Assembly: GCF_902167145.1 (NCBI RefSeq)
Contig: NC_050097.1
Location: forward strand, 168,670,923-168,734,922
DNA from: Zea mays
Lineage: Eukaryota; Streptophyta; Magnoliopsida; Poales; Poaceae
DNA length: 64,000 nt
Direction: 5' to 3'
Position numbers and translations under genes: made by a program. Below, in pieces: positions 20,880 through 31,384 of this stretch (the first letter of the stretch is position 1; each line of letters opens with the position of its first letter). The notes under the pieces were generated by a model. The model had not been told where the DNA came from. It made no database searches and worked only from the letters and a program-made list of their open reading frames with translations.

Positions 20880-23250
20880 GAAGCAGTGCTCGTCGACTTT
20901 CTCCACGCGAACGCCTGGCATACCGAGGGATGTCGCCGAGCACTCGCTGGATATCCGAGCTGGAGCCTGACCTGTGAAGCAGCCTCTGCGCCGATTCGAC
21001 GAAGAAAAGCGTAGAGCCATAGGCGAGGAGATCCACAAGCTGATGGCCGCAGGGTTCATCAAAGAGGTATTCCATCCCGAATTGCTTGCCAACCCTGTGC
21101 TTGTGAGAAAGAAAGGAGGGAAATGGCGGATGTGTGTAGACTACACTGGTCTAAACAAAGCATGTCCGAAGGTTCCCTACCCTCTGCCTCGCATCGATCA
21201 AATCGTGGATTCCACTGCTGGGTGCGAAACCCTGTCTTTCCTCGATGCCTACTCAGGGTATCACCAAATCAGGGTATCACCAAACCCTTTTGGCATGTAC
21301 TGCTACGTTACCATGCCATTTGGTTTGAGGAATGCGGGTGCGACGTACCAAAGGTGCATGAACCACGTGTTCGGAGAGCACATTGGTCGAACGGTCGAGG
21401 ATTACGTCGATGACATAGTAGTCAAGACAAGGAAAGCCTCCGACCTCCTCTCCGACCTTGAAACGACATTCCAGTGTCTCAAGGCGAAAGGCGTGAAACT
21501 CAATCCCGAGAAGTGTGTCTTCGGAGTCCCCCAAGGCATGCTCCTGGGGTTCATCGTCTCCGAGCGGGGCATCGAGGCCAACACAGAGAAAATCGCGGCC
21601 ATCACCAGCATGGGCCCCATCAAGGACTTGAAAGGAGTACAGAGGGTTATGGGATGTCTTGCGGCTCTGAGCCGTTTCATCTCACGCCTCGGCGAAAGAG
21701 GCCTACCTCTGTACCGCCTCTTGAGGAAGACCGAGCGCTTCACTTGGACCCCCAAGGCCGAGGAAGCCCTCGGGAACCTAAAAGCGCTCCTTACCAGCGC
21801 GCCCATCTTGGTGCCCCCCGCTGCCGGAGAAGCCCTCTTGATCTACGTCGCCGCTACCACTCAGGTGGTCAGCGGCGCGATTGTGGTTGAGAGACGAGAA
21901 GAGGGGCATGCATTGCCCGTCCAGAGGCCAGTCTACTTCATCAGCGAGGTACTGTCCGAGAACAAGATCCGCTACCCACAAATTCAGAAGCTGCTGTACG
22001 CGGTGATTCTGACGCGGCGGAAGTTGCGACTCTACTTCGAGTCTCATCCGGTGACTGTGGTGTCATCCTTCCCCCTGGGGGAGATCATCCAGTGCAGAGA
22101 GGCCTCGGGTAGGATTGCAAAGTGGGCGGTGGAAATCATGGGCGAGACAATCTCGTTCGCCCCTCGGAAGGCCATCAAGTCCCAAGTCTTGGCGGACTTT
22201 GTGGCTGAATGGGTCGACACCCAGCTTCCAACGGCTCCGATCCAGCCGGAACTCTGGACCATGTTTTTTGACGGGTCGCTGATGAAAACAGGAGCGGGCG
22301 CGGGCCTGCTCTTCATCTCGCCCCTCGGGAAGCACCTCCGCTACGTGCTGCGCCTCCATTTCCCGGCGTCCAACAACGTGGCTGAGTACGAGGCTCTGGT
22401 CAACGGGTTGCGCATCGCCATCGAGCTAGGGGTCCGACGCCTCGACGTTGGCGGTGACTCGCAGCTTGTCATCGACCAAGTCATGAAGAACTCCCACTGC
22501 CGCGACCCGAAGATGGAAGCCTACTGCGACGAGGTTCGGCGCCTGGAGGACAAGTTCTATGGGCTCGAGGTCAACCACGTCGCCCGGTGGTACAAATAGA
22601 CTGCGGAAGAGCTGGCGAAGATAGCTTTGGCGCGAACAACGGTTCCCCCGAGCGTCTTCTCCCGGGACCTACATCAACCCTTAGTCAAGACAAACGACAC
22701 GCCCGAGCCCGAGAAGGCCTCGGCCCGGCCCGAGGCACCCTCGGCCCCGCCCGAGAGGCACCCTCGGCTACCGAGGGTGAGGCTCTGCGCATCGAGGAAG
22801 AGCGGAATGGGGTCACGCCTAATCAAAACTGGCAGACCCCATACCTGCAATATCTCCACCGAGGAGAGCTACCCCTCGACAGAGCCGAAGCTCGGCGACT
22901 GGGGCGGCACGCCAAGTCATTCGTCTTGCTGGGTGACGGGAAGGAGCTCTACCACCGCAGCCCCTCCGGCATCCTCCAGCGATGCATATCCATCGCCGAA
23001 GGCCAGGAGCTCTTATAGGAAATACACTCGGGGGCTTGCGGTCATCACGCAGCGCCTCAAGCCCTTGTTGGAAACGCTTTCCGACAAGGTTTCTACTGGC
23101 CGAGGGCACCACAAGCTCACGCCTCACTGGGAAGGGCCATTCATCATCGCCAAGATTTTGAAGCCCGGAACATACAAGCTGGCCAACAGTCAAGGCGAGG
23201 TCTACAGCAATGCTTGGAACATCCGACAGCTACGTCGCTTCTACCCTTAA
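20880..23250 (+). pseudogene. Tat-B pol with most of integrase deleted
   Basis: Remnant of RT, RNase H and the second RNase H. Compared with Tat-A it has lost about 35 bp near 20,912. Part of RT near 21,260-21,290 is replaced by a second copy of CAGGGTATCACCAAA. RT still shows YVDD near 21,403. Both RNase H regions are readable to TAG at 22,597-22,599. From 23,100 the sequence jumps from the integrase zinc region straight to its C-terminal module. The interval matching Tat-A 7,264-8,083 is missing, including the second Cys pair and all three catalytic acidic residues. The frame end at 23,248-23,250 matches that of Tat-A. Confidence 0.88.
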
Positions 23251-23718
23251 GATGTTTTCAAGTCATTCGTACACCTCGTTTACATATGCCAATAAAGTCT
23301 AACCATCAAAGAAGGGTTAGCCTTGCCTCGGCAAAACCCGACCCTCCCTCGAGGGCTAGAAGGGGCGAACCCCCTCTGCGTCAAAATTTTCCTCGAAAAA
23401 AGTCTTCCATCAAAACGACTTTCGCGTCTCCCGGCTATATCAGTAACAGGACCCCCAAGAAACGAATAAGAGTGCATGTAAGTGGCAAGGCCGACCGAGC
23501 CGAGGGACTCCTACGCCTCTAGGATACGGATACCTCACTCGTCGCCTACCGCGAAAAATAACTCTTACTTGGGTAAGCAATCCTGCTACTGACGAACGAG
23601 TCCGGATACGCAAAACAGGAGGAAAAGAGACACAACCTTATATTACGATGATAAAGTGTTCGGGCCTCGGCGGCCGCAAAAGACACATATGCATTCAAAA
23701 TAAACTGCTCCGGCAGAA
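23251..23718 (+). other. Tat-B noncoding spacer between pol and the antisense gene
   Basis: Intergenic stretch between two convergent frames. It holds one copy of the GGATACGGATACCTCACTC block (about 23,487-23,541) that occurs three times in Tat-A. It must contain the 3' end of any antisense transcript. No clear polyadenylation signal was identified. Confidence 0.6.
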
Positions 23719-26700
23719 TCAGGCGTCGCCCGGAGAAGGAGCCGCGCCCTCGGCTTCGTCTCCACCCTCGGCGAGATCCGCCCCGGCCTCGGACGACAGC
23801 GCAAGCGAGAGGATCTCTGCTTCGAAGGTGGTCGCCAGCACCGCGCTTGGGCCCGCGGCGGCCACGTCAAGCCCCTGGACTTCGGCCAGGGTAGCTTCAT
23901 CTTCGTCGGGAAGGCAATACCCCTCACTGACCCGCTCCAGATCCACGTCGTAGTGGGAAGCGAGCACGGCGAAGGCTCGCCTGACGTCGTGATGCAGCGC
24001 CTCGCGGAGTATGCCGCACGCGTGGTCACCCAAGGCCTGCAGGCGACTCTGAGGGGAGCTTCTCGAGGGGACGTCGTCGAAACCAAAGACCCGGCAGAAG
24101 GCCGAGATGGCCTCGGACACGGCCGCGTGGTCGGCCTCCCTCTGCTCGGCCGCCTGGGCAAGTGCCTTGGTGGACTCATCAAGGGCAGACTCGAGCTCTG
24201 CAAACAGCCAAGACATACCTTCGGCTCGGGCACGCTGCTCCAAGGATGCGGCTTGGGCCACGGCTAGGTCTGCCGCAAGGGCTCTGGCCCGAGCAGACGC
24301 CTCGGCTAACTGGACTCCAAAAGCCTCAGCCCGGCTTTCAGCCTCGGCGACTCGGCCCCGATATTGGTCCCGCTCGCCGATGACCTGGCCAAGCTCCAAC
24401 TGCTGCCGCTGCGCCTCTGCACGTGCCGCCGCTGCCTCTGCCCCCAGATCGACACAGAGCAACCGAAGGTCCGCCACCTCAGCGCTCTGTTGGGAGAGGC
24501 GCTCGGTAGCCCCGGCAAGCGTGGTCCTTAGGGACCGCAGCGAACCCCAGACATCGGCCTCGCGGTGGATGAACGACGACTTGGCAGTGCTCAGATCCGT
24601 CAGGTCCTGAGGAAAGGAAGCGGGGCGTCACAAAGAATGCCTTGATCACGTGAAAGGTATGCTTGAAATCATTACTTGGAGGATCTTGGGAACGTCCCTG
24701 CAAAGGACCTCCAAGGTCGACCGAAGTGACCCCACCGTTGCCTCGGCACACTCACGAAGCCCGTCCCAAGACTGCTCCTCTCGCTCATCGTCAAGAACGA
24801 AGCAGGGATCCGAAGCCCCACTGGTCCAGAACCGAAGCGACTGACGCCGCCCGTCAGGACTACGCCGCGCGGGGACGAGGTTGCCGCTCCCCAGGATGGG
24901 TCGCGGTTTTGCGCCCCCCTCCTCCGAGGCATCAAGTAGCGACGCCTCGGCAGTCTCAGCATCGGCGGCGACAGGTGGCTCCACGGCCAGAACGGCAACC
25001 ACCTCGGCAGAAGCCGGTGCCAGCGCCGGCAACGCGTCTGGTGGGCACGAGGCCGCAGCCGCTCCAGCAGTCTCCCTCGGCACGACAGCCGCCTCGACGG
25101 AGGAGTCGGCCTCGGGAGCTCGCCCCACGGCAACTTGTGCCGCCTGGGCCCCCCGCTTTGGGGCATCTTGTAAGAAGGCCAGCTGGCCGGCGAGGCCCGG
25201 TGCGGCACTGGCTGCAGAAGCCGGCGCCGTTTTGAGGGCCTTCCGGGGAGCCAGACCGGTCGAACCATGCCTCCATTTGCTGGGAAGAAAAGGAAGAGCA
25301 GGATCAGGACACACGAAGGAGGAGCCAGGACGAAGATATCCTAAGATACTTACCCACTCCGGGCCATGATCAATCGTGCCGGTGGGGAGGTTTCTCGAGC
25401 CTCGATCCCCGAAGGTACCACCGAGGTCAGCCCCGCTGCCGGCTTCTGCACCATCCTTGCCTTGGGCGCCCGAGGCACCAGAGGGACGGACTGCCCAGGC
25501 GCAGCCACGACGACCCGAGGATCACCCTCCTGCGCAGTCGGCACGGGCAACGGTTCTTGGGGAACAGGTGACTCGACCTGACTCCCCGGGGTCACCTCAA
25601 CTACCTCGACCAAGGGGTCAAGTACCCCCTCGGCCTGCCCTCGTTCTTCGGACCGGGACCCCGACGTCCCGGCCCCGGATACCAACGGCGCCAGCCCGCT
25701 TGGGGGCTGGCTCGAAGACCCCTGGCCTAGCCTCAGATCCGGGCTGAGGCCGAGGCGGGCAGCCATGTCGTCGTCTTCATCATCGTCTTCATCGTCGTCG
25801 TCGTCATCAGGCGTCTCCGGCGACGGCTCCCTCAGGAGCCCATCCCTCTCCTGCCGATGACGAAGCCTTTCCAAGGCGTCCCGAGCCCGCATCCACTTGC
25901 GGGCCCGAGCCTTCTTCGCGTCCTTCTTCTCCTTCCTCTTCTCCGCGGCGACCCTCTGCGCAGCTCAGTCCACCGCGCCCTCCGGGACCGGTGGCAGGGA
26001 AGGCTTGTGAAACCCCACCTCCTGGAGACGGACAAAAAGCCTCGGCTGTGAGAACCAAGGGCAATCCGACACAAGAAGGAAGAAGGAGCGGACACTCACT
26101 AGGGACACACACCCGCGATCGGGACGCATCGAGAGCTGGGAAAAGGCGCCGGCGTCTAACTTCCCTACCGTGCCGGCTACCCGCCTGTGGAGGTCGTCAG
26201 CGGGAAGGGGGTCCGAGGACATCTGCAAACCCTCCAAGTCGACCCCCAGCGTCATCTCCCAAAGCGGCAGCCGCCGCTCCGTCAAGGGGAGCACCCTCCG
26301 GCGATGAATGGCGACAACCACCCCCGCGGCGGTGAGCCCTCCTTCTCGCAGCTCCTCCAAGGCCTTCAAAAGGGGCTGGAGATTCTTTTGTCTCTCGCGT
26401 GGGGCCCCGTAGCGCCAGTTATCGGCGGCGGCGGTCACCACTCATTGAGAAAACGACGGGAGCCTCCCGTCGTCATTTCGGAGATAAAACCACCGGCGCT
26501 GCCACCCTTTGTTCGAAGACGCGAGGATGGCAGGGATGTACTGCAGCGCACGTGCCTGCCTCAACTAGAGGATGCAGCCACCGGCCTGCACCACCATGCG
26601 AACTCTTCTTTCCCTCGTCGACGAGGCAAAAAGCTCCGTGGAGAAGAGATGGGTCAACAGGTCCCAGTGGGGGGCAATCCCCAAATATCCTTCGCAAACC

Positions 26701-27017
26701 GCCACGAAGATGGCTGCTTGCGAGATGGAGTTGGGACTGAGATTGTGCAGCTCCACCCCGTAGACGTGCAGAATCGCCCGCATAAAACGACTTGCCGGCA
26801 CTCCGAACCCCCGCTCGTGAAAGGAGACGAAGCTCAGCACATACCCCGGCGGCGGGGACGGGGCGGCTCCGCTCGGAGGGGCCATCCACTCCGGCTGCGA
26901 GTCACCGGAGAGAGGGCAAAGCAAACCATCAGCAACAAGGGCCTCCAGATCATCCACCGTGACGGTGGAGAAAGGCCACGGGTCGCGCGGCGAAACAACG
27001 GTCACCCGGTCGGCCAT
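23719..27017 (-). pseudogene. Antisense four-exon gene of Tat-B (putative gypsy-type transposon domain protein)
   Basis: A gene on the opposite strand to pol. Exons by eye: 27,017-26,100, 26,021-25,354, 25,279-24,676 and 24,606-23,719, about 1,025 codons. The introns are 78, 74 and 69 bp, each GT...AG, with donors GTGAGT, GTAAGT and GTAATG, and the joined phases agree throughout. Exon 1 encodes what I recognise as the plant domain named putative gypsy type transposon (Transposase_28), for example SFHERGFGVPASRFMRAIL. Exon 2 has a Lys/Arg-rich helix and a long Asp/Glu run. Exon 4 is Ala/Glu/Arg-rich and probably a coiled coil. Three in-frame stops (TAG 26,565-26,567, TGA 26,442-26,444, TGA 25,965-25,967) make this copy a pseudogene. 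Extra antisense ORFs at this site are known in some Tat elements. The function is unknown. Confidence 0.8.
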
Positions 27018-27150
27018 CACCAAGCAGAAGAGGTGGCGGCGGAGAGGACGAGGTGTGCGGTTTCCTTTCTCTGGCTATTCCCTCGGGTTGCAAAAACCTA
27101 AGTGGGAGGCGAGCAGCAGAGTAAAGAACCATCACCAGTCCCTCTCCCGA

Positions 27151-27157
27151 ATATATA
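27151..27157 (-). promoter_or_regulatory. Candidate TATA box of the antisense gene
   Basis: On the minus strand CCTTTATATATTC lies about 135 bp upstream of the ATG at 27,017. It is independent of the LTR promoters and on the strand opposite to them. Confidence 0.55.
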
Positions 27158-27354
27158 AAGGCCCAGGCGAGACCCGATCAACACTTCGCCCGAACCCGCC
27201 GCGAGATTCAAAACTCAAAGCGAGACGCCCGTTCCTCGAACGGCTCGCGCACGCACAACGGCTGCCCCGCGAACCACTCGTCCCGTCACATTAACTCTGC
27301 GACAGGACATACGACACCTTTGGCAGGCGAAGCAGGCAACGCTTCACCTCCGCC

Positions 27355-28444
27355 ATAATGACCGCATCAAAAAAGGTGCGCCACGTCGTTCGATTTCATA
27401 TCCTTTTCCACTTCCTCTTTCTCTCTCTTGTTACAGGGACCGGGAAAGGGGATACTCCGAAAGGGATCCTTCTCCGCGAAGGAAGCGGGCCCCAAGCCCC
27501 CCTACTGATCAGAGGTTCGAAGGCTGGCCCCTCGGAAGGGTTCAACAGCCACCTCAGAGCACTCGGGCTCCGCGCCCACTACTGGTCAGAGGTTCGAAGG
27601 CTGGCCCCTCGGAAGGGTTCAACGGCTGCCTCAGGGCACTCAGGCTCCGCGCCCACTACTGATCAGGGGTTCGTAGGCTGGCCCCCGAAGGGTTTGACAG
27701 CCGCCTCAGAGCACGCAGAGCGAGGGATGACCCTAGGTACGTTCGATACACAACCAAGGCTCGGGCTATGCTCCCGAGGTACCCTAGGACATTTTTGAGA
27801 CCGGCGGGAACGATTTCGTAACGGAATCCCACCAGAGGGAGGCATCGAGCCCTCAGACCCCGTCAAAAGGGGACCGGGTCCGACGAATCACCCACAGGTA
27901 CTTTCGGAGCGCGCCTCTAGGCCACTAGCCAACCCCTAACGAATGGGGCATGGGCGTCCACTCGGATTACCCGTTAGCAACTCACTGGAGACACCATGTT
28001 CGGCGCCGTCCGAGGGCAACATGGCGCTTCCCCCCTCCTCCTTGCGAAAAGGCGACGCAGGGGCGTATGAAAAAAGCCGAGTCTGTCCTTGACCGTCCTC
28101 TCGCTCTGTGCGGAGGCTCGGGGGCTGCTCTCGCAAACCCGGCTCCGGCCAAACCGTTGACAGCGTCAACATACTAGCCCGAGAACTTGGGACTCGACTA
28201 TGCACCCGGGGTACGGCCAGTTCGCATGAGGGAACAACCAGACCGGCCGAAGCATCACGAAACACGCTAAGACCTCGAAGGAGTCAAACCACTCCTCCGA
28301 GGCCTCGGGGCCTACACCCGGCGGGTGCGCTCGCGCGCACCCACCGGAACGAAACGCAACCGAGAAAGGCCGGTCCCCTTGCTAAAAAGTGCGACAAAAG
28401 CCTCCAAGCGAGTATCAACACTCCCTTCAAGGCTCGGGGGCTAC
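27355..28444 (+). other. Tat-B noncoding region before the 3' LTR
   Basis: Closely matches Tat-A 10,020-11,104, including three 76-77-bp repeats at about 27,503-27,720 and the purine-rich CTCGGGGGCTAC before the LTR. This half is upstream of the antisense gene and may hold its regulatory sequence. Confidence 0.7.
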
Positions 28445-30070
28445 TGTCGGGGACCATAATTAGGGGTACCCCCAAGACTCCTAATCTCAGCTGGTAACCC
28501 CCATCAGCACAAAGTTGCAAAGGCCTGATGGGCGTGATTAAGGTCAAGGCTCAGTCCACTCAAGGGACACGATCTCGCCTCGCCCGAGCCCAGCCTCGGG
28601 CAAAGGCAGCCGACCCCGGAGGATTCACGTCTCGCCCGAGGGCCCCCTCAAGCAACGGACACACCTTCGGCTCGCCCGAGGCCCAGTCTTCGCAGAGAAG
28701 CAACCTTGGCAAAATCGCCACACCAACCGACCGTATCGCAGGAGCATTTAATGCAAGGATCGCCTGACACCTTATCCTGACGCGCGCTCTTCAGTCGACA
28801 GAGCCGAAGTGACCGCAGTCACTTTGCCGCTCCACTGACCGACCTGACAAGAAAATAGCGCCGCCTGCGTCGCTCCGACTGCTGTGCCACTCGACAGAGT
28901 GAGGCTGACAATAGCTAAGTCCAGCCTCGGGCGCCATAGGAAGCTCCGCCTCGCCCAACCCCAAGGCTCGGGCTCAACCTCGACGCTGGACGACGGACTC
29001 CGCCTCGCCCGACCCCAGGGCTCGGACACAGCCTCGGCCTCGGAAGACGGTCTCCGCCTTGCCCGACCCCAGGGCTCGGGCTCAACCTCGACGCTGGAAG
29101 ACGGTCTCTGCCTCGCCCGACCCCAGGGCTCGGGCTCAACCTCGATGCTGGACGACGGACTCCGCCTCGCCCGACCCCAGGGCTCGGACACAGCCTCGAC
29201 CTCGAAAGACGGTCTCCGCCTCGCCCGACCCCAGGGCTCGGGCTCAACCTCGACCTCAAAAGACGGACTCCACCTCGCCCGACCCCAGGGGTCGGACTCA
29301 GCCTCGACCTCGGAAGACGGACTCAACCTCGACCTCGGAGGACGGACTCCGCCTCGCCCGACCCCAGGGGTCGGACTCAGCCTCGACCTCGAAAGATGGA
29401 CTCGACCTCGACCTCGGAGGAGCTTCCGCCTCGCCCGACCTAGGGCTCGGACCGACCACGTCACAGGGGGGCCATCATTACCCTACCCTTAGCTAGCTCA
29501 GGCTACGGGGAACAAGACCGGCGTCCCATCTGGCTCGCCCCGGTAAACAAATAATGATGGTGCCCCGCGTGCTCCATGACAACGGCTCAACAAGGATTCG
29601 ACAGCCCCGACAACTGTCCTTCCGCAGGGCTCCAGCTCTCCTCCGACGGCCACGACATCACATGAACAGGGTGCCAAAACCTCTCCGACTGCCACGACGG
29701 CATGTACTTAGGGCTCTAGCTCCTCTCTACTAGACACGTTAGCACACTGCTACACCCCCATTGTACACCTGGACCCTCTCCTTACGCCTATAAAAGGAAG
29801 GTCCAGGGCTCTCGTACGAGAAGGTTGGCCGCGCGGGAGAACGGGCCGACGCATAAGGCTCTCTCTATCTCTCTCTCCCACGCGAACGCTTGTAACCCCC
29901 TACTGCAAGCGAATCCATCCGCCCTGGGCGCAGGACAACACGAAGGCCGCGGTTTCCCCTTACTGTTCTCCCCCCTTTATGTCCCGTCTCGCGCCGACCC
30001 ATCTGGGCTGGGACACGCAGCGACAATTTACTCGTCGGTCCAGGGACCCCCCGGGTTCGAAACGCCGACA
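28445..30070 (+). repeat. 3' LTR of Tat-B
   Basis: Begins TGTCGGGGACC and ends GCCGACA before the ATATC duplication. It is 1,626 bp, with the 54-bp array at about 28,940-29,440 and a TATA box at 29,789-29,796. A deletion of about 32 bp relative to the 5' LTR lies near 29,583. Confidence 0.9.
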
Positions 30071-30075
30071 ATATC

Positions 30076-30690
30076 AATCACTAATTATTGAGAACCAAAT
30101 TTACTTATACATGTGAAATATATTTAAGGAGTTATCTCGGACCCACCACCACTACCACCAACACCACTACCACTACCACTAGCACCACCACCATCATCAT
30201 CAGAAGACACCGCTGAACTGCTATCGATAGACTCTTGGTATAGTGGACTTTTATCACCACTATCGGTCTCATCATCGCTTGCCACCACTTTCTTTCCTTT
30301 CTTTCTCGTTTTTGGTAACATGAACTACATCTTTCGCTTACTAACGTGAGTGTCTCCCATATTCTTCTTAGTCCACTCAACCAAAATTTTCCTTGAAAGT
30401 GCCTTCAGCCATGATGCTTGATGGTAATGGGGTGTCTCTCTTGGTGTCCTGCTTGATGGTAATGGGGTGTCACTCTTGGTGTCCTCCTCATCTAGCATCG
30501 GATCCACATTTGAGCGACCCATTTCTATCCACTAATGGATCAGTTGTTTATGTTATATAAGGACAACTCCATCAACTGCCGAAATGGATCCTCCTCCCCA
30601 TGCACACTTTGTGTACCCCACTGCATCCTTTAGCCGTAACCTCAAGTTGTAGTTGGCAAACGCAAGCTTATGGAGCTTCTGATGCAACAT
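30076..30690 (-). other. Unrecognised region with a Ser/Gly/Asp-rich reading frame
   Basis: On the minus strand a frame from 30,522 to 30,124 is open except for one stop at 30,325-30,327. It reads a Thr/Pro-rich part, a Lys-rich stretch (KTRKKGKK) and an acidic Ser/Gly tail. The tail comes from an ACC/ACT simple repeat at 30,149-30,205. A direct repeat of about 32 bp (marker GATGGTAATGGGGTGTC) lies at about 30,418-30,481. I do not recognise the protein. It may be a transposon remnant. Confidence 0.4.
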
Positions 30691-31380
30691 CCGATCTCGA
30701 ACCTTTGTATGCTCTTTGTAAAGGCCTCGTAGTGGAACTTTGTAAAGGCCTCATAGTGGTACCCTACCACGCTTCCTTGGTAGAGGTGTATGGGGTCCGA
30801 TCAACCCCGTGGAAAATGGGTAACACGACTTGTGGGTAAAGATGTGCAACCTCTGCAGAGTGTAAAACTGGTATATCAGTCGTGCTCACGGTCATGAGCA
30901 GCTCAGACCCTCACATGATTAACTTATGGAATTAAACTCAATTTGTCATTTGCATTGCATTGTGGGTGTTCTTTTTAATCTTGATCTCTTATTTAATTGG
31001 TTGGTATCTACTTATACTTAGTAACTGCTGATAAAATTTTGACCATCTTTAAAAGCAATGCTCAGCTTTAACCATCCTCTTTAATAAGCCTTACACTTCA
31101 CATGAGTTCCCACCTTTGGCGAGTTCATGCACATTATTCCCCACAACTTGTTGAGCGATGAACGTATGTGAGCTCACCCTTGTTGTACTCACATCCCTCA
31201 GACGTGACGGAACCTCCCAAGTCATTAGGCCCACCTACAGTTGTCCTTGTCCAACGGACCTTGGACAACCTTGTAGATGCACATAATCACTCGACAAGTT
31301 CGGTATCTGTATCCTTTTCCTCGCCCAAGAGAGTTTCACCCGTCACGCAGATATTACAACACATCGGAGGAACCAATAAG
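30690..31380 (+). repeat. Fragment of a chromovirus-type LTR
   Basis: The stretch at about 30,830-30,930 (GGGTAAAGATGTGCAACCTC, then TATATCAGTCGTGCTC) closely matches segments at 38,130-38,200 and 60,150-60,230 inside two other LTRs of the window. No LTR ends are visible, so this is a truncated piece. The last 200 bp are unassigned. Confidence 0.6.
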
Positions 31381-31384
31381 CGGA

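Larger units (their letters stand above)
15922..30070 (+). mobile_element. Tat-B: decayed Tat-lineage retrotransposon with an antisense gene (Huck-like)
   Basis: A 14.1-kb element flanked by a perfect ATATC duplication (15,917-15,921 and 30,071-30,075). It has the same plan as Tat-A: LTR, identical PBS, gag, protease, RT and RNase H regions. It differs in three ways: LTR repeats of 54 rather than 56 bp, an integrase gutted by a deletion of about 820 bp, and a spliced gene on the opposite strand between pol and the 3' LTR. Gag, protease and RT hold many stops, several of which fit C-to-T change. The LTRs differ in length (1,664 and 1,626 bp), mostly through a deletion of about 32 bp near 29,583 in the 3' copy. 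It is probably older than Tat-A. Confidence 0.9.

Noticed and set aside
28772..29496. Repetitive frames of 110-230 codons on both strands in the Tat-B LTRs
   Set aside because: A 54-bp unit, divisible by three, keeps all phases open. The peptides are simple repeats of the unit.
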